Source: Dictyophora rubrovolvata (lineage: Eukaryota > Basidiomycota > Agaricomycetes > Phallales > Phallaceae). From it: a stretch of 64,000 nucleotides of DNA. The notes under the pieces were generated by a model. That model was given only the letters and a program-made list of their open reading frames with translations. It had not been told where the DNA came from and ran no database searches. Position 1 is the first letter of the stretch. Each line of letters starts with the position of its first letter. The DNA lies in NCBI GenBank assembly GCA_029959195.1, contig CP114122.1, positions 1,736,001 through 1,800,000 on the forward strand, given 5' to 3'. Below are positions 1 through 12,774 of this stretch, piece by piece. The position numbers were made by a program, and so were the translations under genes.

Positions 1-2372
1 CTTTTATCTCTTCTACCCGCCCATCTTTCATCCTAATAAAACACACTTGACAGCACAGCATCTTTAGACAGATTCCGACGCTGTCGAGGCCAATGAGCCG
101 AAACACCCGTCTTATTTGCCGGTAATATATGTAACCCTGCCAGAGCTCCAGTATGTGTTTCACCAATGACACTGGTCGAGACTAGACAGCGGAGGCCAAA
201 AATTTAAAACAATTCTAAATAACTGGCATCGGCCCATATCAATGCACGACATATGAAACTGCAGACATACCATCATTAGGTGCCATGGAAGATCTATCAA
301 TGGCTTGTGGTAAAATGGGACAATTCTGGTGATTTTGTTTTGTGTAGGGTTCGATTTGCTGTTCGATGGAACTGTGGTCTTAACAATAGTGCTTCTGATC
401 CTATCGCCTTTGTTCTGCGAAGGACCTAATTAGTACTTAAAGAGGACAGTAATGGTCTTGTATTAGATGCAGATCTGAGTCGGCAACCTTGTAAAACATG
501 ACAATAACATGAGTACAAACCTGAGCGTTGCTTTCCAGGTTACCAGATAGACAATCCATCCAAGGATGTTTGTTTTCCAAACTTATTCAAAGCTTAATAT
601 CAGCTTACTTCTGGAAAAATGAAACGACCGGCCGCGTAATCCATCAGAATCATCAGCTCAGAAGAGATCCGGCATATAATGTCGGCGCTCCCCAGTACTT
701 CCTGGGTAATATCTTGTCTGTGATAGACAATCTATAGAGTTTCAAGAAACGGATTTATCTTCATAAAAAACCTATCGACGCCAACAGCCGAACTGAAATA
801 GACGAAAAATTCCTGCGACCAGGGTCTAACAATCCCGCATGGATTTCATGAGACCCTTCGCTCCAACAATAACCCACCCACCATTGTACCTTGCGCTTTG
901 GAGATATATACGAGGAAATATCGATAATCAGAATGGAGCGATAAATAGACAGGTATTAAAGAGAAAGATGATGAGGTGCTATGCAAGGCCCTCAAATTAA
1001 CATTAAAAAGGTGGTCTTAATAAGAACATGGAGCGAACCTTTTATAAGAAAAGCGTTCTTCCATCTCGACACAAATTTCAATTTGGTTCAGCCGAACTGA
1101 CACGGCGGACACCAATCTCATCGGTGTCCATTAAGCATGTTCACCGTTCATGGGTGATACGAGAGTCGGTCATTATCCTGCCCTGAGTCCCACTCTCTCT
1201 CGGAAACGAGGGCCGCATAAGTGCATGTTAAAGGAGCATTATCGCAATTGTAACGGAAAGGTTTTGTGTTCGAAGTTGCTTCTTCACTTTACGTGAATTG
1301 ATAGGTTGCCAGCAAATGGTGGTCCCTTGTTCGAATGCCCTGTAGACCACAGGTCGAAGCAAGAAAAGAGAGTTGGTAATTATTCATGACAAGTGAAAGT
1401 AACTTTTGAAAGGATGTATGCCTGTAACGATGCATTTAAATGCAACATGAGAGGCCTATGGTGATCAATAAACTGGCATCGCAGTCTGTCCTTTGGGGCG
1501 CAACTCTCGCAGCCAGGAAATAAAACTACAGAATCTTGAGCGTGAGGGCATGTTGTTTAAGAGCTATGAGGTCCAAGCAGCAAGTCCGATATCCTGAATG
1601 ACAGCGGTTCTCCTTGGGTGGAATCTTAGGAGTAGATCGAAAGAGTAGATCGAGGAAGTGGACTCTGATTGCTGGCCCGTCACCAAACCCCGATTAAACG
1701 ACAGTGTTAGCATAACTCGATTTAGTCCGTATATCACGTAGAACCGGACATGACGGGTAATCCGAACGTCCCATGTTTAATTTTTATCGTTGATAGAGAT
1801 AAAAAGCCGAATCAGAGCTGCAGGATAAGAGTCCCGGTAATATTAATCCACAGGGACGCTTGTCAAAGAAAACCAGCTGAAAATGCGGATGAAATTCGAA
1901 CGAATATCGAGGGAGCAAGGTCGTCTAAAAGGCATTTTTCCCGGTTTTGACTACGAGAAGTTAACAGCGCAACGGATTCTACGTGGCTAATAACGTCGAA
2001 TTCTCCACCTGTCATTAAAATCAAGTCATTTCCAAGTGGTATTCATTGTTTATATTCATATGTAACAAGTTGCGATGAGAAATTTTAATTCACCTGAGGA
2101 AGTAGTCAAAACAGGACCTGTGGTTGCTACTCGGGGTTTGGGAGACATTTGAATTAAATGCGAACATTTATTTCTGAGACATTAATTTGAGCTCCCAGTC
2201 ATTTAAGGTGTCCCTTTCAAGGGCAGAATCTACCTGAGTACTTGTTTTTTTGATGAAGAGAAACTTTTGGAGCAAGACGCGGGATGCGGCACAGTTGTCA
2301 CGCGCGTCACAGTCAAGCCGTTGGCTCGCCACTGCGGCAACATCTTCATTGAGAATTTGCCTATTTAACATT
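1..2372. other. Intergenic, no supported gene
   Basis: I see no conserved protein, tRNA or obvious repeat here. The few open frames are under 70 codons, mostly lack an ATG, and have no recognisable motif. The last part is the upstream region of the MFS transporter that follows. Confidence 0.5.
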
Positions 2373-5300
2373 ATGACACCCATGTCATCGACCCGTTTAT
2401 CACCTTTGGAAGCACCGAGATACAATACATCACGCCTGGACATTGAGATCATTGATCCAGTCCCCTCAAAAACCCCCCGTCGTAGTAGAGTCTGGCCTAG
2501 CACCCCTAGCGCAGCTTTTCCCAAGATTCGGATGCAGCGAACGCGCACTCCAACACATACCTCACATGCCCTTAGCCATAGGGCTAGAGATGATGAAAGA
2601 GCATATCTGCCAACCTCTGACCGGCCGCCTATCCCCAGTGCGCTAGCTGCCAACAACCCTCAAGGAGCTTATGCAACTCCTCTCCCAGTATTATCGATAA
2701 TCGTTCTAAGTATAGTGGGTCAACAACTGCACATTGGCGTTTTAGAACCATTCTGACTCTTTGTGAACAGACTATGCTTGGAGAGTTCCTTTCCGCCAAC
2801 GTTTCTACACCTTTCTTGCTGTTTATGGTAGAAGGTAATAATACAACTTTGAATGTACAAGACAAGCAACTGAAGTCCGTGAAATAAGGTTTCTTAGTTA
2901 ACTCTGATGCTGGTGCTGATGCTGGTTATTGGACTGGCATTCTCGGTTCGTTCCCCGCTTGTTAACTTATGTTAGGTGAGAAAACTCACTGTTAAGGCTA
3001 TCAGTGTCCATGTTCTTTCTTTCCCAATTCTTGACATCATTATTATGGGTACGTCGTTCCTGTAGACTTCAATTACACTCTTACGACTTTCGATTTAGGC
3101 GACCGTTGCCAAACGACATGGCTCAAGAGCGGTCCTTTTCATATCCCTTCTTGGAAGTGCATTTACTTGTACGATTTTTGGTACATCTCAATCATTGAAA
3201 GAGGCCATTGCAATACGTCTTTTACAAGGAATATTTGCCGGAAGTATGGGTGTAGCAAGGAGTGTTGTTGCGAATATCACTGACGGGTCGAATGAAGGAA
3301 GAGCCTATGCTATCCTCGGGTATTTTTTTTTCAAAAGAACTCGCTGAGTCATTTATAATTATTCAATAGATTTGCCTGGGGGTTGGGAGGTGTTGCTGGC
3401 GCGATTGTCGGAGGCTCTTGTAAGTCTTTTTCCTTAAGATTCATCATCATTGAAGTCATTGATTTCAATTACACCTAGTTGAATCACCTGCAAAGAAATG
3501 GCCGGACACTTTTTCTCATGTCCCGGTTTTTGTCAAATTTCCGTATTTATTGCCTTGCATGATTGCATCGTCGGTTACATTAATTGGTTAGCAATATTAA
3601 TAGCGAGCGACCCTGTTGCTAAAACAATAGGTTTAGGTGCTATACTCAGTCTTTTTCTGGCTAGGGACGGTGGTCCTCGCGGAGGCGCCATCCGGTTATC
3701 ACATGACAAGGAAAATTTTGAGCCGATTTTGGAAGAGGACGAAGAAAGCGAAGCGGGAGTAAGGGTCGATATTGCCTCGTCTAAAGGTATCATTCAGCGC
3801 CTGCCACTAGCCTTATGGAACGGGTTTCGTGCGCCTTTAAAGCAGCAATCCGCTGTCCAAAGTCCTCCCTCACCTTCCGTTGATCATGTGCATCTCCCTG
3901 CTGGCAGTCCAATCATTCGTGCAACAGGAAGGTCGTCCGTTCGAACTAGTCGAACCACAGGCACAGCTTATGGTTATGGGATGTCAAGACCCAGGATTCT
4001 CAGTCATACATACAGTATCGGACGTTCTAGCATAGGGAGTTCTTTGCATAGACGCAGAAGCACATTCGATGAAACGGATATCCAGCCCTCAACAAGCCTG
4101 TCGAATGAAACCCCCAATTTTGCCCAGCGCTTGCTGATGGCCAATGAGATGGCTGTTACGAATATTGCAGACTTGTGGGTTGCCGCCGCGATGAATGTTG
4201 ACAATGATGAAGTCTTTCTTTCCGATGACGAAGAGAGTGATGTTGGGGGAGTAAACGGCACCCTCCATATTGAACAGAACGAAACTTCCCAACCTTCAGG
4301 TCCAGATGTATATCCTTCTCCTGCAGTTGACCCGACAAATACAGCAAGGGACGAAACTGTACCCAGGCCCTCGTTGCCAGCAGCAAGATTGGCGGAAAGA
4401 AATCAAACACCAGGCCGACGTCGACTTTCTCATTTATCTCATACAGGTGCTCAGTTTCGCCGACCTCAGACATTGTCTATTGCATCCTCTCAAATACCTT
4501 CCATCTATGCCAATTCCGGTCTCCGCGCCCCTCCTGGAATATTGTCTGAAGCTCCTGTGTTCATTGATGGTCAAGGAGACGAGGAAACACTCATTCCGGA
4601 CACTGCCCACGAGCGACAAGCACCAATGCAACCACCTTCTACGTTTAAGCAGCTACCTTGGATGATCATTCTTCAGTACGGTCTATTAGCGCTACATTCG
4701 ACTACACACGATCAAGTTTTCTTATCATATATCGTTTCGTAAGTGAACATTTCTTATGGCAGTGTGTATGTAGTCTGATCTCACGAAGGAAATATGACAT
4801 TGGCGGTCTTGGTTTATTAGCAGGGAATTTTGCCCAATTAAGTAAGCGCAAGCGTTGGTCCATTTCTTGTTTCTAATCATCTTAATGAAACCAGTTGCCG
4901 TAATGTCACTTGCACAAATTGTCTATCAGTTTTATCTTTATCCGTATGTGCCTTCGTCCAATGTAGCCTAATTCCAGCTGACCCGAAAATTAGGAACATT
5001 GGGTGCGTATATTGACAAGATAGAGAAGGCATTGACATTGAAATATACTCAGACCCCCTCGAGGACGATTCTCTCACCTTTCAATGTTTAGAGTCGGATC
5101 TCTTCTCTTTATACCAGCTTATCTATCTGTGCCCATATATAGGTCCTTCATAAACTCCAATGGAGATGGGAGTTTCTTTACCATGGCGCGTAAGTCGTCG
5201 TTCGATCTCTATTAACAGATTATTGACCCAAGCTTTTCTAGTGTTGATTTTAAGCACGTGCGTTATTTGAGCGATAACAGTAATTTTCCTGCTAAATCAA

Positions 5301-5677
5301 CAAAGATCTATACGTTTTTGTGGAAGTACATTTGCATATACAGCTGTCGCTATCTTGTTGAATTATGGTTAGTTCATTTCATAGCTGCAATAACCGGTCA
5401 TCTCAATTCTTTGGTCCTATAGTTTCCCCTCCACATACCATTGGTTTGGCTAACGGTTTGGCCCAAAGTATTGTCAGCCTCGCACGGTTTGCGGGACCTA
5501 TCTTGGGGGGCTACGTACGTCTTTTTTGTTTGTTTTTGTTTCCTGGTTAATATTTACTTTGTTTCTCAGGTTTGGTCGATAAGTGTTCAAGACAATCCCA
5601 GTGGCTATCCGCTAGGGTTTTTCTTCTGTGCTGTCATTTGTGCTACTGCTATTTTGTTAAGTTTTCTCATCAGATAA
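2373..5677 (+). CDS. MFS transporter, fungal multidrug / zinc-induced-facilitator-like
   Basis: Probable 12-span proton-coupled exporter of the major facilitator superfamily. The first exon holds a hydrophilic N-terminus followed by the family signature TPLP (near 2680) that starts the first span. Exons then give MLGEFLSANV, DAGYWTGILG, and a long exon (about 3110-3320) with LLQGIFAGSMGVARSV and ITDGSNEGRAY, typical of spans 4-5. After GGVAGAIVGGS comes an enlarged central cytoplasmic loop of about 300 residues (3680-4640), rich in Ser, Arg and acidic residues. The C-terminal half follows through several small exons (VFLSYIV, IGGLGLLAGN, ARFAGPILGGY) to the stop at 5677. There are at least ten introns. 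The ATG at 2373 is chosen as the first that leaves a plausible hydrophilic N-terminus; an in-frame ATG at 2250 or 2382 is possible. Substrate is unknown. Confidence 0.8.
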
Positions 5678-5892
5678 TGTCAGTTCATCGTACCTTTACG
5701 TCTGTCTCAGTTCCTTTTGCTCATTATTTTTGAGCAGGTCTTACATATACCCAGTCCTTGTGTTCTTTCTGAACAACGCTTTACATACGATGTAGATGCT
5801 CATACAATGCATATTTATCATACTTATACAATACAATCAACGGGCAAAGTTTCGATATACGATAAAGTAACTAGCAGTAATAAAATACAGTA

Positions 5893-7117
5893 TCATTGTT
5901 TTGATTCTTCCTCTACAATTTCGCGTTCTAAACGTTCCCTCTCCGCCTGTCGTAAGCGCATTAAAGTGATTGATTCAAAATCAAAATCTGTCGATGGGGG
6001 CTTCGCTTGCTTCTGAGCATTCATGGCATCGAAAGACTGTCGTATAATGAAAGTTTTTAGCAGCAACGCATTAGATGCAAGGTCCACTTACGAATGACGG
6101 AGTGCTAGTAGAAGGTGCAAAGGGGGAGTCGGACATGGCGAGGTCCACTGAGTGTTTTGGCTTCAAAGCTTCCAGAGCTTCTGGCTCCTTGCCTCCGGCC
6201 CAAGAAATTTCAATCTTTTCAAAACCTATTGAGGCTAATTCAGACGAACATACTGCAGCATGGGCGTCACTTATTTTGTCGAAAGGAACTAGGGCTGTGG
6301 CAAATTTGGGAGGCTTTGTCGGGGCTTTCTTTGGTGGTTTTATGGAAAGAAGTATTGAGGATTCATCGACGGGACCAAAGCGTGTGAGTAATGTCTTCAA
6401 AGATGACGGTGTAATTAGATCTGGATATTTGGTTAAGGGGTATTTTAGGCGAACAGTTGTATCCAAAGGTCCTGAAAAAGTTCAAGTTTGGTCTTAACCT
6501 TCATAATGCACACATACCTAATATGGGCGAAGCTTCCGGGCTCAAAATCTTTGCCTCCATTTCTCCTTGCTTTTTGCGTAATTCTTCCTCTCTTTGCAAT
6601 CTCATCTGACGACCTTCTTCCTTAATACGTTCGGCCTCCTGCTCGTTTTCTTGTTCTCGTTTGACTTTATCTTCTTTTAATCGTTTCGCCGCTCTTTCGG
6701 CTTCCTCTAGTTCGTCCTGTAACCCTTTCCTCTTGACGTCGAACTTCTGAACCCTAGCTTTATGGGCAAGCTTGGTTCTAATGACGGCATCTAACGCAGA
6801 GCGTCGGGAAGGATCAAGAAGTAATTCGTATGCGGAATTTAGCTCATGAAACTTCGTAGCTATAACCTTCTTTCAGTTTTGAGTTTGTAAACAATGCCAG
6901 GAGACTTACCGGCTTCGGGATTATTTGGGTGCTAAGACATTATTTGACCTTGTCAGTTCAGATGTTGAAAAGAAAACGAGTTCATTAGCGCACTTACCCT
7001 GTCTGGGTGAACTTTCAAAGAAATCTGCCTATACGCACGTTTAATTTCAGCCTCGCTGGCTTCAATTTGTATGTTTAGAGTCGCATAGGCATCGACGAAT
7101 TCGTCCTTGCTAACCAT
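5893..7117 (-). CDS. CWC23: DnaJ-domain and RRM protein, CWC23/DNAJC17-like splicing factor
   Basis: J-domain co-chaperone that in yeast and human (Cwc23, DNAJC17) acts on the spliceosome. The N-terminus begins MVSKDEFVDAYATLNI and carries the HPD motif (SLKVHPDR) near residue 42, then a helix with LNSAYELLLDPSRRSALD. A charged coiled coil of about 80 residues follows (EAERAAKRLKEDK, EGRRQMRLQREEE). The C-terminal half is a degenerate RRM: TVRLKYPLTKYPDLITPSSL, then LLTRFGPVDESSILLS and FDKISDAHAAV. The last exon (SFDAMNAQKQAKP) is joined through a short intron whose donor is at about 6090. It shares a 71 bp start-to-start gap with PWP2 on the other strand. Domain order matches DNAJC17, so the family call is firm; the splicing role comes from the family. 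Confidence 0.85.
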
Positions 7118-7188
7118 GGGCTAGTGGCAGAGAGTGTGACCATGGTCAAACTTCGGCCAACTCCGACTGCCAGGTTCGAGCTATTTGC
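7118..7188. promoter_or_regulatory. Compact divergent promoter, DnaJ/RRM gene and PWP2
   Basis: Only 71 bp separate the two divergent start codons (7117 on the minus strand, 7189 on the plus strand). Both promoters must overlap each other or the neighbouring 5' ends. No clear TATA box is seen. Shared control of a splicing factor and a ribosome-biogenesis factor is an inference. Confidence 0.5.
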
Positions 7189-10166
7189 ATGAAAGCAAAT
7201 TTTAAGGTAATAGGCGAAACATTTCAACGAATTATCTGATCTTAGTTCTCTGTAGTTCTCCAATCTTTGTGGAACCGTATATACCCAGGGAAATGTACTC
7301 TTCACCGCAGACGGTCACAGTGTTCTAAGTCCTGTCGGAAACCGAGTTTCTGTATTCGACCTTGTTGCGTGAGAGATGCCCATAGCAGTAAACAATTTTT
7401 TTCATTCTAACTTATTCATTCAGGAATAAATCCAGGACACTACCGTTCCAAACCCGCCGGAATATTGCTGCAATTGCATTGAGCCCCAATGGTAGCGTTC
7501 TCATAAGTGTAGATGATGGTTTGTTTTATGATCTGCGATTTGAATGGAATGCTAACCGGGATGCTCAAGGAGGAAGAGCTTTACTTGTAAATTTTAAACG
7601 CGGCACTGTATTGCATCATTTCAACTTCAAGGAAAAAGTCAATGCGATTGCATTCTCTCCAGACGGAAAGTATGTTCGTTTTTTGAAACATTGAGGCCAG
7701 ACTAAAACATTCGCGTTTTCAAGATTTATTGCGGTAACTCATGGAAACCACTCACAAGTGTGGTGTACTCCAAACCATTTAGTACGAGAGTTCGCTCCTT
7801 TCGTGCTTCACCGGGAATACACTGGACATCACGACGAAGTAGTAAGTATAGAATGGTCTCCCGACTCAAGGTAAAGAAGATGATATGTTAATTCCATTTT
7901 ACTATTTGATTTATCTTGTCGTAGATTTTTCATTACTACCTCTCGAGATATGACTGGACGGTTATACAGTCTGGATCCAATAGAAGGATTCAGGCCTAAA
8001 ACATTTGCTGGTCACAGAGATGGTATCTTGCATGCATATTTCTCGGCTGATGCTAAAACAGTAGGTAGGATGCTCTTCTGTTCACGGATCTCGCTAATAT
8101 ATGTAGATATACACTGTCAGCCATGATGGTGCTGTATTCACATGGCGTAGTAAGGAAGATGGTGCGGATGACGCGGATGACGACCTGGAAGAAAAGGATG
8201 TTTCTATGTCTCCAGAAAATTCTATTGGCATGACACGATGGGGAATTAATGAACGCCATTATTTCAACCTCCCGAACACCAAAGTCGTCTGCAGCGCATT
8301 TCATCGACCAACCAATATGCTAGTAATTGGGTTCTCAACCGGAGTTTTTGGACTTTGGGAAATGCCTCACTTTACGAATATCTATACACTAAGCGTATCC
8401 CAAGAAAAGGTTTCCAGCGTGGCCATCAATCTTACAGGAGAATGGATTGCATTTGGAGCAAGCAAGCTTGGACAACTTTTAGTCTGGGAATGGCAATCAG
8501 AGTCGTATGTGCTGAAGCAGCAAGGTCACTATTTTGACATGAATGCTCTGGCATATTCTTCTGATGGCCAAAACATTGTAACGGGAGGCGATGATGGAAA
8601 GGTGAAGGTTTGGAACACCACGTCAGGACTATGCTTCGTCACCTTTGCAGAACACACCTCTGCCATATCGGCCGTAGAATATGTTAAGCAAGGTCAAGTC
8701 ATCTTTTCCGCCTCCTTAGACGGAACAGTGCGGGCTTTCGATATGATACGTTACCGGAATTTCAGAACATTTACCTCGCCGACTCCTGTTCAATTTTCTT
8801 CTTTGGCCGTGGACCCCAGCGCGGAAGTTGTTGCAGCAGGCTCTAATGATAGTTTTGAAATTTTCATGTGGTCTGTCCAGACGGGTAAACTCTTGGACGT
8901 TCTCGCTGGCCACGAAGGGCCGGTCAGTGCTCTTACGTTTTCATCTGCTAGCAACCTTCTTGCCAGTGGCTCTTGGGATAAAACCATTCGGTTGTGGTCG
9001 GTCTTCGGAAGGTCTCGGTCTGCCGAACCATTTTCTCTTAACGCTGATGTTCTTGCGTTGGCTTTCCGCCCGGATGGACGTGAATTAGCGGCCTCCACGC
9101 TTGATGGACAAATTAGCTTTTGGGACGTTGTTGATGGCAAGCAAACGAGTCTCATCGAGGGGAGAAAGGATATTTCAGGCGGTCGGAAGGTCGACGATCG
9201 GATAGCCGCCGCGAATAACGCCTCTGGAAAATCGTTCACAAGTCTGGCATATACGGCTGATGGAAGTTGTATAATCGCGGGAGGAAATAGCAAATACGTC
9301 GTGATCTACGATGTCCGTGAAGGGGTCATGGTCAAGAAATTCCAAATATCCGAAAACCTTTCCTTGGACGGAACAGAAGAATTCCTCGACTCTCGGCGGA
9401 TAACTGATGTGGGCAATTTAGATTTAATCGATGATCGTGGGGAAGAAAGTGATCTAGAAGACCGTCTAGACAGGTCTCTTCCCGGGGCTCAACGAGGGGA
9501 TTTGTCCAAGCGGAAGTATCGCCAAGAGATACGAACCAAATGTGTTCGTTTTTCACCTACTGGGAGAAGTTGGGCGGCAACTTCAACAGAAGGATTGCTG
9601 ATATACTCTCTTGATGAAACAATTATGTTCGACCCGTTCGATCTTGACCTTGAGCTCACTCCTCAATCTCTGTTGGCCCTGTTAGCCAGCGGCGAGCACT
9701 TAAAGGCTCTCATAATGGCTTTCAGATTAAATGAGAAATATCTCATTCAAAAGGTTTATGAGTCGGTTCCTCGAGAGCATATTCGCCTTTTGACCAGTCA
9801 AATACCATCGACATACATTCCTTCCTTCTTTCAATTCATTTCTTCACACATGGACCAGAGCCCTCACATTGAATTTGATTTATTATGGATCAATGCGATC
9901 TTAACTACTCATGGAAGATATCTTTCCGAAAGGTCAATTCAATTCGCTAGCATATTCCGGGCCGTTCAGCGAGGATTATTAGCCTACCAAAATACAGTCT
10001 CTCAAACGTAAGTTTAACGGTTCTTCAAATAGTTCAAGTTGGCTGACTGGTCCTAATCAGGTGCGCAGAAAATAATGCGACCCTTGCATACATATTAGAT
10101 CAACAAAAACTCAGACAGGATATGGAATCCTTAAATGTTGCAGACTTAGATAAAATGCAGAGTTAA
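7189..10166 (+). CDS. PWP2: Periodic tryptophan protein 2, U3 snoRNP SSU-processome subunit
   Basis: Pwp2/Utp1 is a nucleolar WD40 protein of the UTP-B complex needed for 18S rRNA processing. The start is fixed by an 18-nt first exon (MKANFK), which joins over a 49 bp intron to FSNLCGTVYTQGNVLF, matching the invariant N-terminus of the family. The SPVGNRVSVFDL motif follows. Two WD40 propellers fill most of the chain: IAFSPDGKF, IEWSPDSRF, TAGRL-type and GSWDKTIRLW repeats can be read up to about 9400. A linker rich in Asp/Glu/Arg (9360-9500) precedes the final repeat (CVRFSPTGRSWAATST) and the C-terminal Utp12 domain from about 9640 (LTPQSLLALLASGEHLKALIM). The last exon (10061-10166) encodes CAENNATLAYILDQQKLRQD and the stop. 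Length, near 880 residues, fits the family. Confidence 0.95.
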
Positions 10167-10260
10167 AAGTACATCAAGTACGACTTATAATATAACCAAA
10201 ATTGAAAGTGTTGTTATTACCATCGGAGTGGACGACTCTAATTCCACTCAAAAGATGTAT

Positions 10261-10638
10261 TTACTTTTCTGCAGCCGCTCGGTAGGTTTCGTCTGGCGGA
10301 GGTCTTTTGGTATAGCTATGTGTGTTGTCCTTGTTCCGCGGCTGAGGTGCAGGTTGGTCTTCATGCTCCACCTGGATCCTTTGCTTCCCTAAGCAAAGTG
10401 TAATTAGCGCAAGATATAAGAAGAATAGGATAGAACAGTCACAATCTCTTATATCGGGAGGTCTTATACCCTGTGCAGCCTGTTGATCTCTGCGGTTGTT
10501 GATGGCTTTTCTTGCATAATAGTAACTGACACCAGCTCCGACTATTAACACACCCCAACCTAAAGCCTGAAAGAAAAAAAGTCCAGAGAGCGAGATTAGC
10601 ACACATTTTTAACTTACTGTGGATCTTCCGCTGTTCAT
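10261..10638 (-). CDS. Small single-span membrane protein of unknown function
   Basis: Three exons encode about 88 residues. The first exon is only seven codons (MNSGRST, 10618-10638) and joins to ALGWGVLIVGAGVSYYYARK, a single hydrophobic span with an aromatic end. A basic stretch (INNRRDQQ) follows, then a second short intron restores IRDWKQRIQVEHED, and the hydrophilic tail ends YRAAAEK. The layout resembles short fungal proteins of the DUF4748 type, possibly mitochondrial or ER; that family name is from memory and tentative. It is convergent with PWP2, with 94 bp between the stops, and lies close behind the TFIIE-alpha gene on the same strand. No function can be assigned. Confidence 0.65.
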
Positions 10639-10840
10639 GGCGTTTGTTCGTCGCCTCAGGTGGCAATGTTGAGAAATTTGAGTTTGATTTAGGCCAGTGC
10701 CGTGACGGAATTGCGCTTCTGACGTCAAAGACCGGGACCTTTGTTATCCCCACATTGGCATTCAAAGCTAAAGGTAAACTGGTATATTTTTAAAAACTAT
10801 GTATGCGATGATAATCTACATAATGATAATAAGTATAAAT

Positions 10841-12678
10841 TTATTGTCCTCCATGAGTTTGATAAGCTTCAAAGTAAGCCGTGTACTCCTCGGTAGTCAT
10901 CATTTCATGATGTTCTTCCGTAATCTCAGAAAACTTCATAGGCTTTCCAGAAACTGAACATTTCGTTAAAATCACAATTATAAGCATATAGTACACCGCC
11001 TTACCATAAACTGTTGGATCATTTCCGGACTTAGATACGAATCCTACTTCCTCGGCAAGAGTCATTTCACCTCCTTCCCCATTGAATGTGAATTGTCCAG
11101 GATCTTCTCGCTGCCGTTTTCCATTAACGTTAACACGGCTCTGTCCCCAATCTGCATTATAGGGAGTCCCAGGTAGTGAAGCAGGCGTAAGAGGAGGGTA
11201 TGACGGGGCTCGTCCATTCAAGTAGTTGATATCTGGTTTCTTCTCTTCAATTTCGACATTTAGCGACGGCCAAGCCGGTGGGGTGTGGGCAGCAGATGGC
11301 TGTAAAGACGCATAATACGCATCATAATCTTCGGAGCTGTTAGCAGACTTTTTCAAGGGAAAAAATGAACTTGAGCTTACAATTAGCTTGCTTGTTGGTC
11401 GTGGGTTTGACGTCTTGTTCGACCTTAACTTCAGGTTCTATAGAAGAAACATTAAGGGGAGCCTTGCCAAGGCCACTAAGAATTGCTGCATTTGAATTTG
11501 CAGTAGATTTAGTAGTTGTAATAGGCCGAGCATTCGGGTTGTTCAACGACTCTAGGATGGCCGCGTTTGAACCAGAGGATGTAATGGGGGATTTTTGTTG
11601 TGCTGTTACTTGGGAGGCAGCTGCATGCCCAAGTGCCGTTAGTTCCCCGGATATGGTGGATTTAGTATGCCAGGACGGCATAATGTTTTGTTGTCTGCGA
11701 AAACCCATGATAAACGCGCGTGAAATAACAACGGGTATAGTCACAAACCTTTTTGCTTCAGCCTCCTTTTCTCTCTCTTCACGCCGAGTCGCTTCATCCT
11801 TGTCCACAGTCATTATAATTTCCATATTGTCTTCCCTCTTTTCAACACCTCCTTTAGCTCCTTCGCGTTCAGCAGCACGCTTGGCTTCTTCTGACGGGTT
11901 TTTCCTTAGCCATTCTTGGACATCGAAAGCCGGCAAAATCATGTCTTCCGTTTTTCTAAGACTTTCGCGAATGAATCGCATTTGATGATTGAATCTTTGC
12001 ATGCGATCTTGACTGCCCTTCACACTCTCGGCATTCTCGTTTTCAACGACTTCCGCTTTACAGTCTTCACACACAAAAATCATTCGAGCGTAATCTATAA
12101 GGCGATCGGATTCTAGTGGGGTATATGATCTTTTGCATTGAGGGCAAATGTACCCTTTATTGTCGAGTTCCTAAAAGAATTTCTTGTTAGTTGAGTGACA
12201 ATTGAGTTTGACGTCGTGATTAACATTACGAAGCTTAGAATCAATGATTCGACGCATCTCGGACACACGCCATTTGAGGACATTGCAAAAATGTTGGTAA
12301 TCAATATAGTAGTATTGACGAGCTTGCGCTCTCGTAGCACCTTCTTTTAGTTCATTCTGTCGATAACTGGGATGGAAATCAGCCTTCTCCGTTGAGTGAA
12401 GCTGGAACCATAAAACATACATTTTTACCAGCTTGTCCGCATGCAACACAGCCATGATCTTGGATAACTCTTTCAGTTGAAGACCTAATCTGCCTGCCAA
12501 TTCATCTTCCTTTAAGCTAGAAAGCAGATCAAAACAAAATGACGACCAGGCAAACACAAACTTACACGCGATGGCGAACGAGCTGATCCAAAACAATTGT
12601 GAACTTGGGTTCATAAAATCCGCGAGCAGCACGCTGTACCAGAAGCTTAAGGACCTCTTTATCTTCTTTCTGAGACAT
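10841..12678 (-). CDS. TFA1: Transcription initiation factor IIE, alpha subunit
   Basis: Large subunit of TFIIE, which recruits TFIIH to the RNA polymerase II preinitiation complex. The start MSQKEDKEVLKLLVQRAARG leads into the extended winged-helix domain (FTIVLDQLVRHRV, KEDELAGRLGLQLKELSKI, YYYIDYQHFCNVLKWRV). A C4 zinc ribbon follows at about 12060-12165: YICPQCKRSY, then FVCEDCKAEV about 22 residues on. A charged helical region comes next (RMQRFNHQMRFIRESLRK). The C-terminal part holds Ser/Thr/Pro-rich sequence and the conserved end VSGKPMKFSEITEEHHEMMT plus TTEEYTAYFEAYQ. At least five introns are seen. The Zn ribbon cysteines are intact. The start codon at 12678 is the first ATG before the winged helix. 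Confidence 0.93.
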
Positions 12679-12774
12679 CCCCAACTCGAAGGTAAGAATT
12701 AACAGGCTCTAGCACGCGTGAAGCGCTTTCGGTGTTGAGGAACCAAATGACATAAGCGCCGAATGAGTCGGCGC

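Noticed and set aside
2168-2656. 162-codon minus-strand ORF
   Set aside because: It is the antisense of the first exon of the MFS transporter and shows no family features.
8790-9293. 167-codon minus-strand ORF
   Set aside because: Antisense shadow of the PWP2 WD40 repeats.
11365-11985. 206-codon plus-strand ORF
   Set aside because: It lies opposite the exons of TFIIE-alpha, whose frame carries the conserved zinc ribbon and C-terminal motifs.
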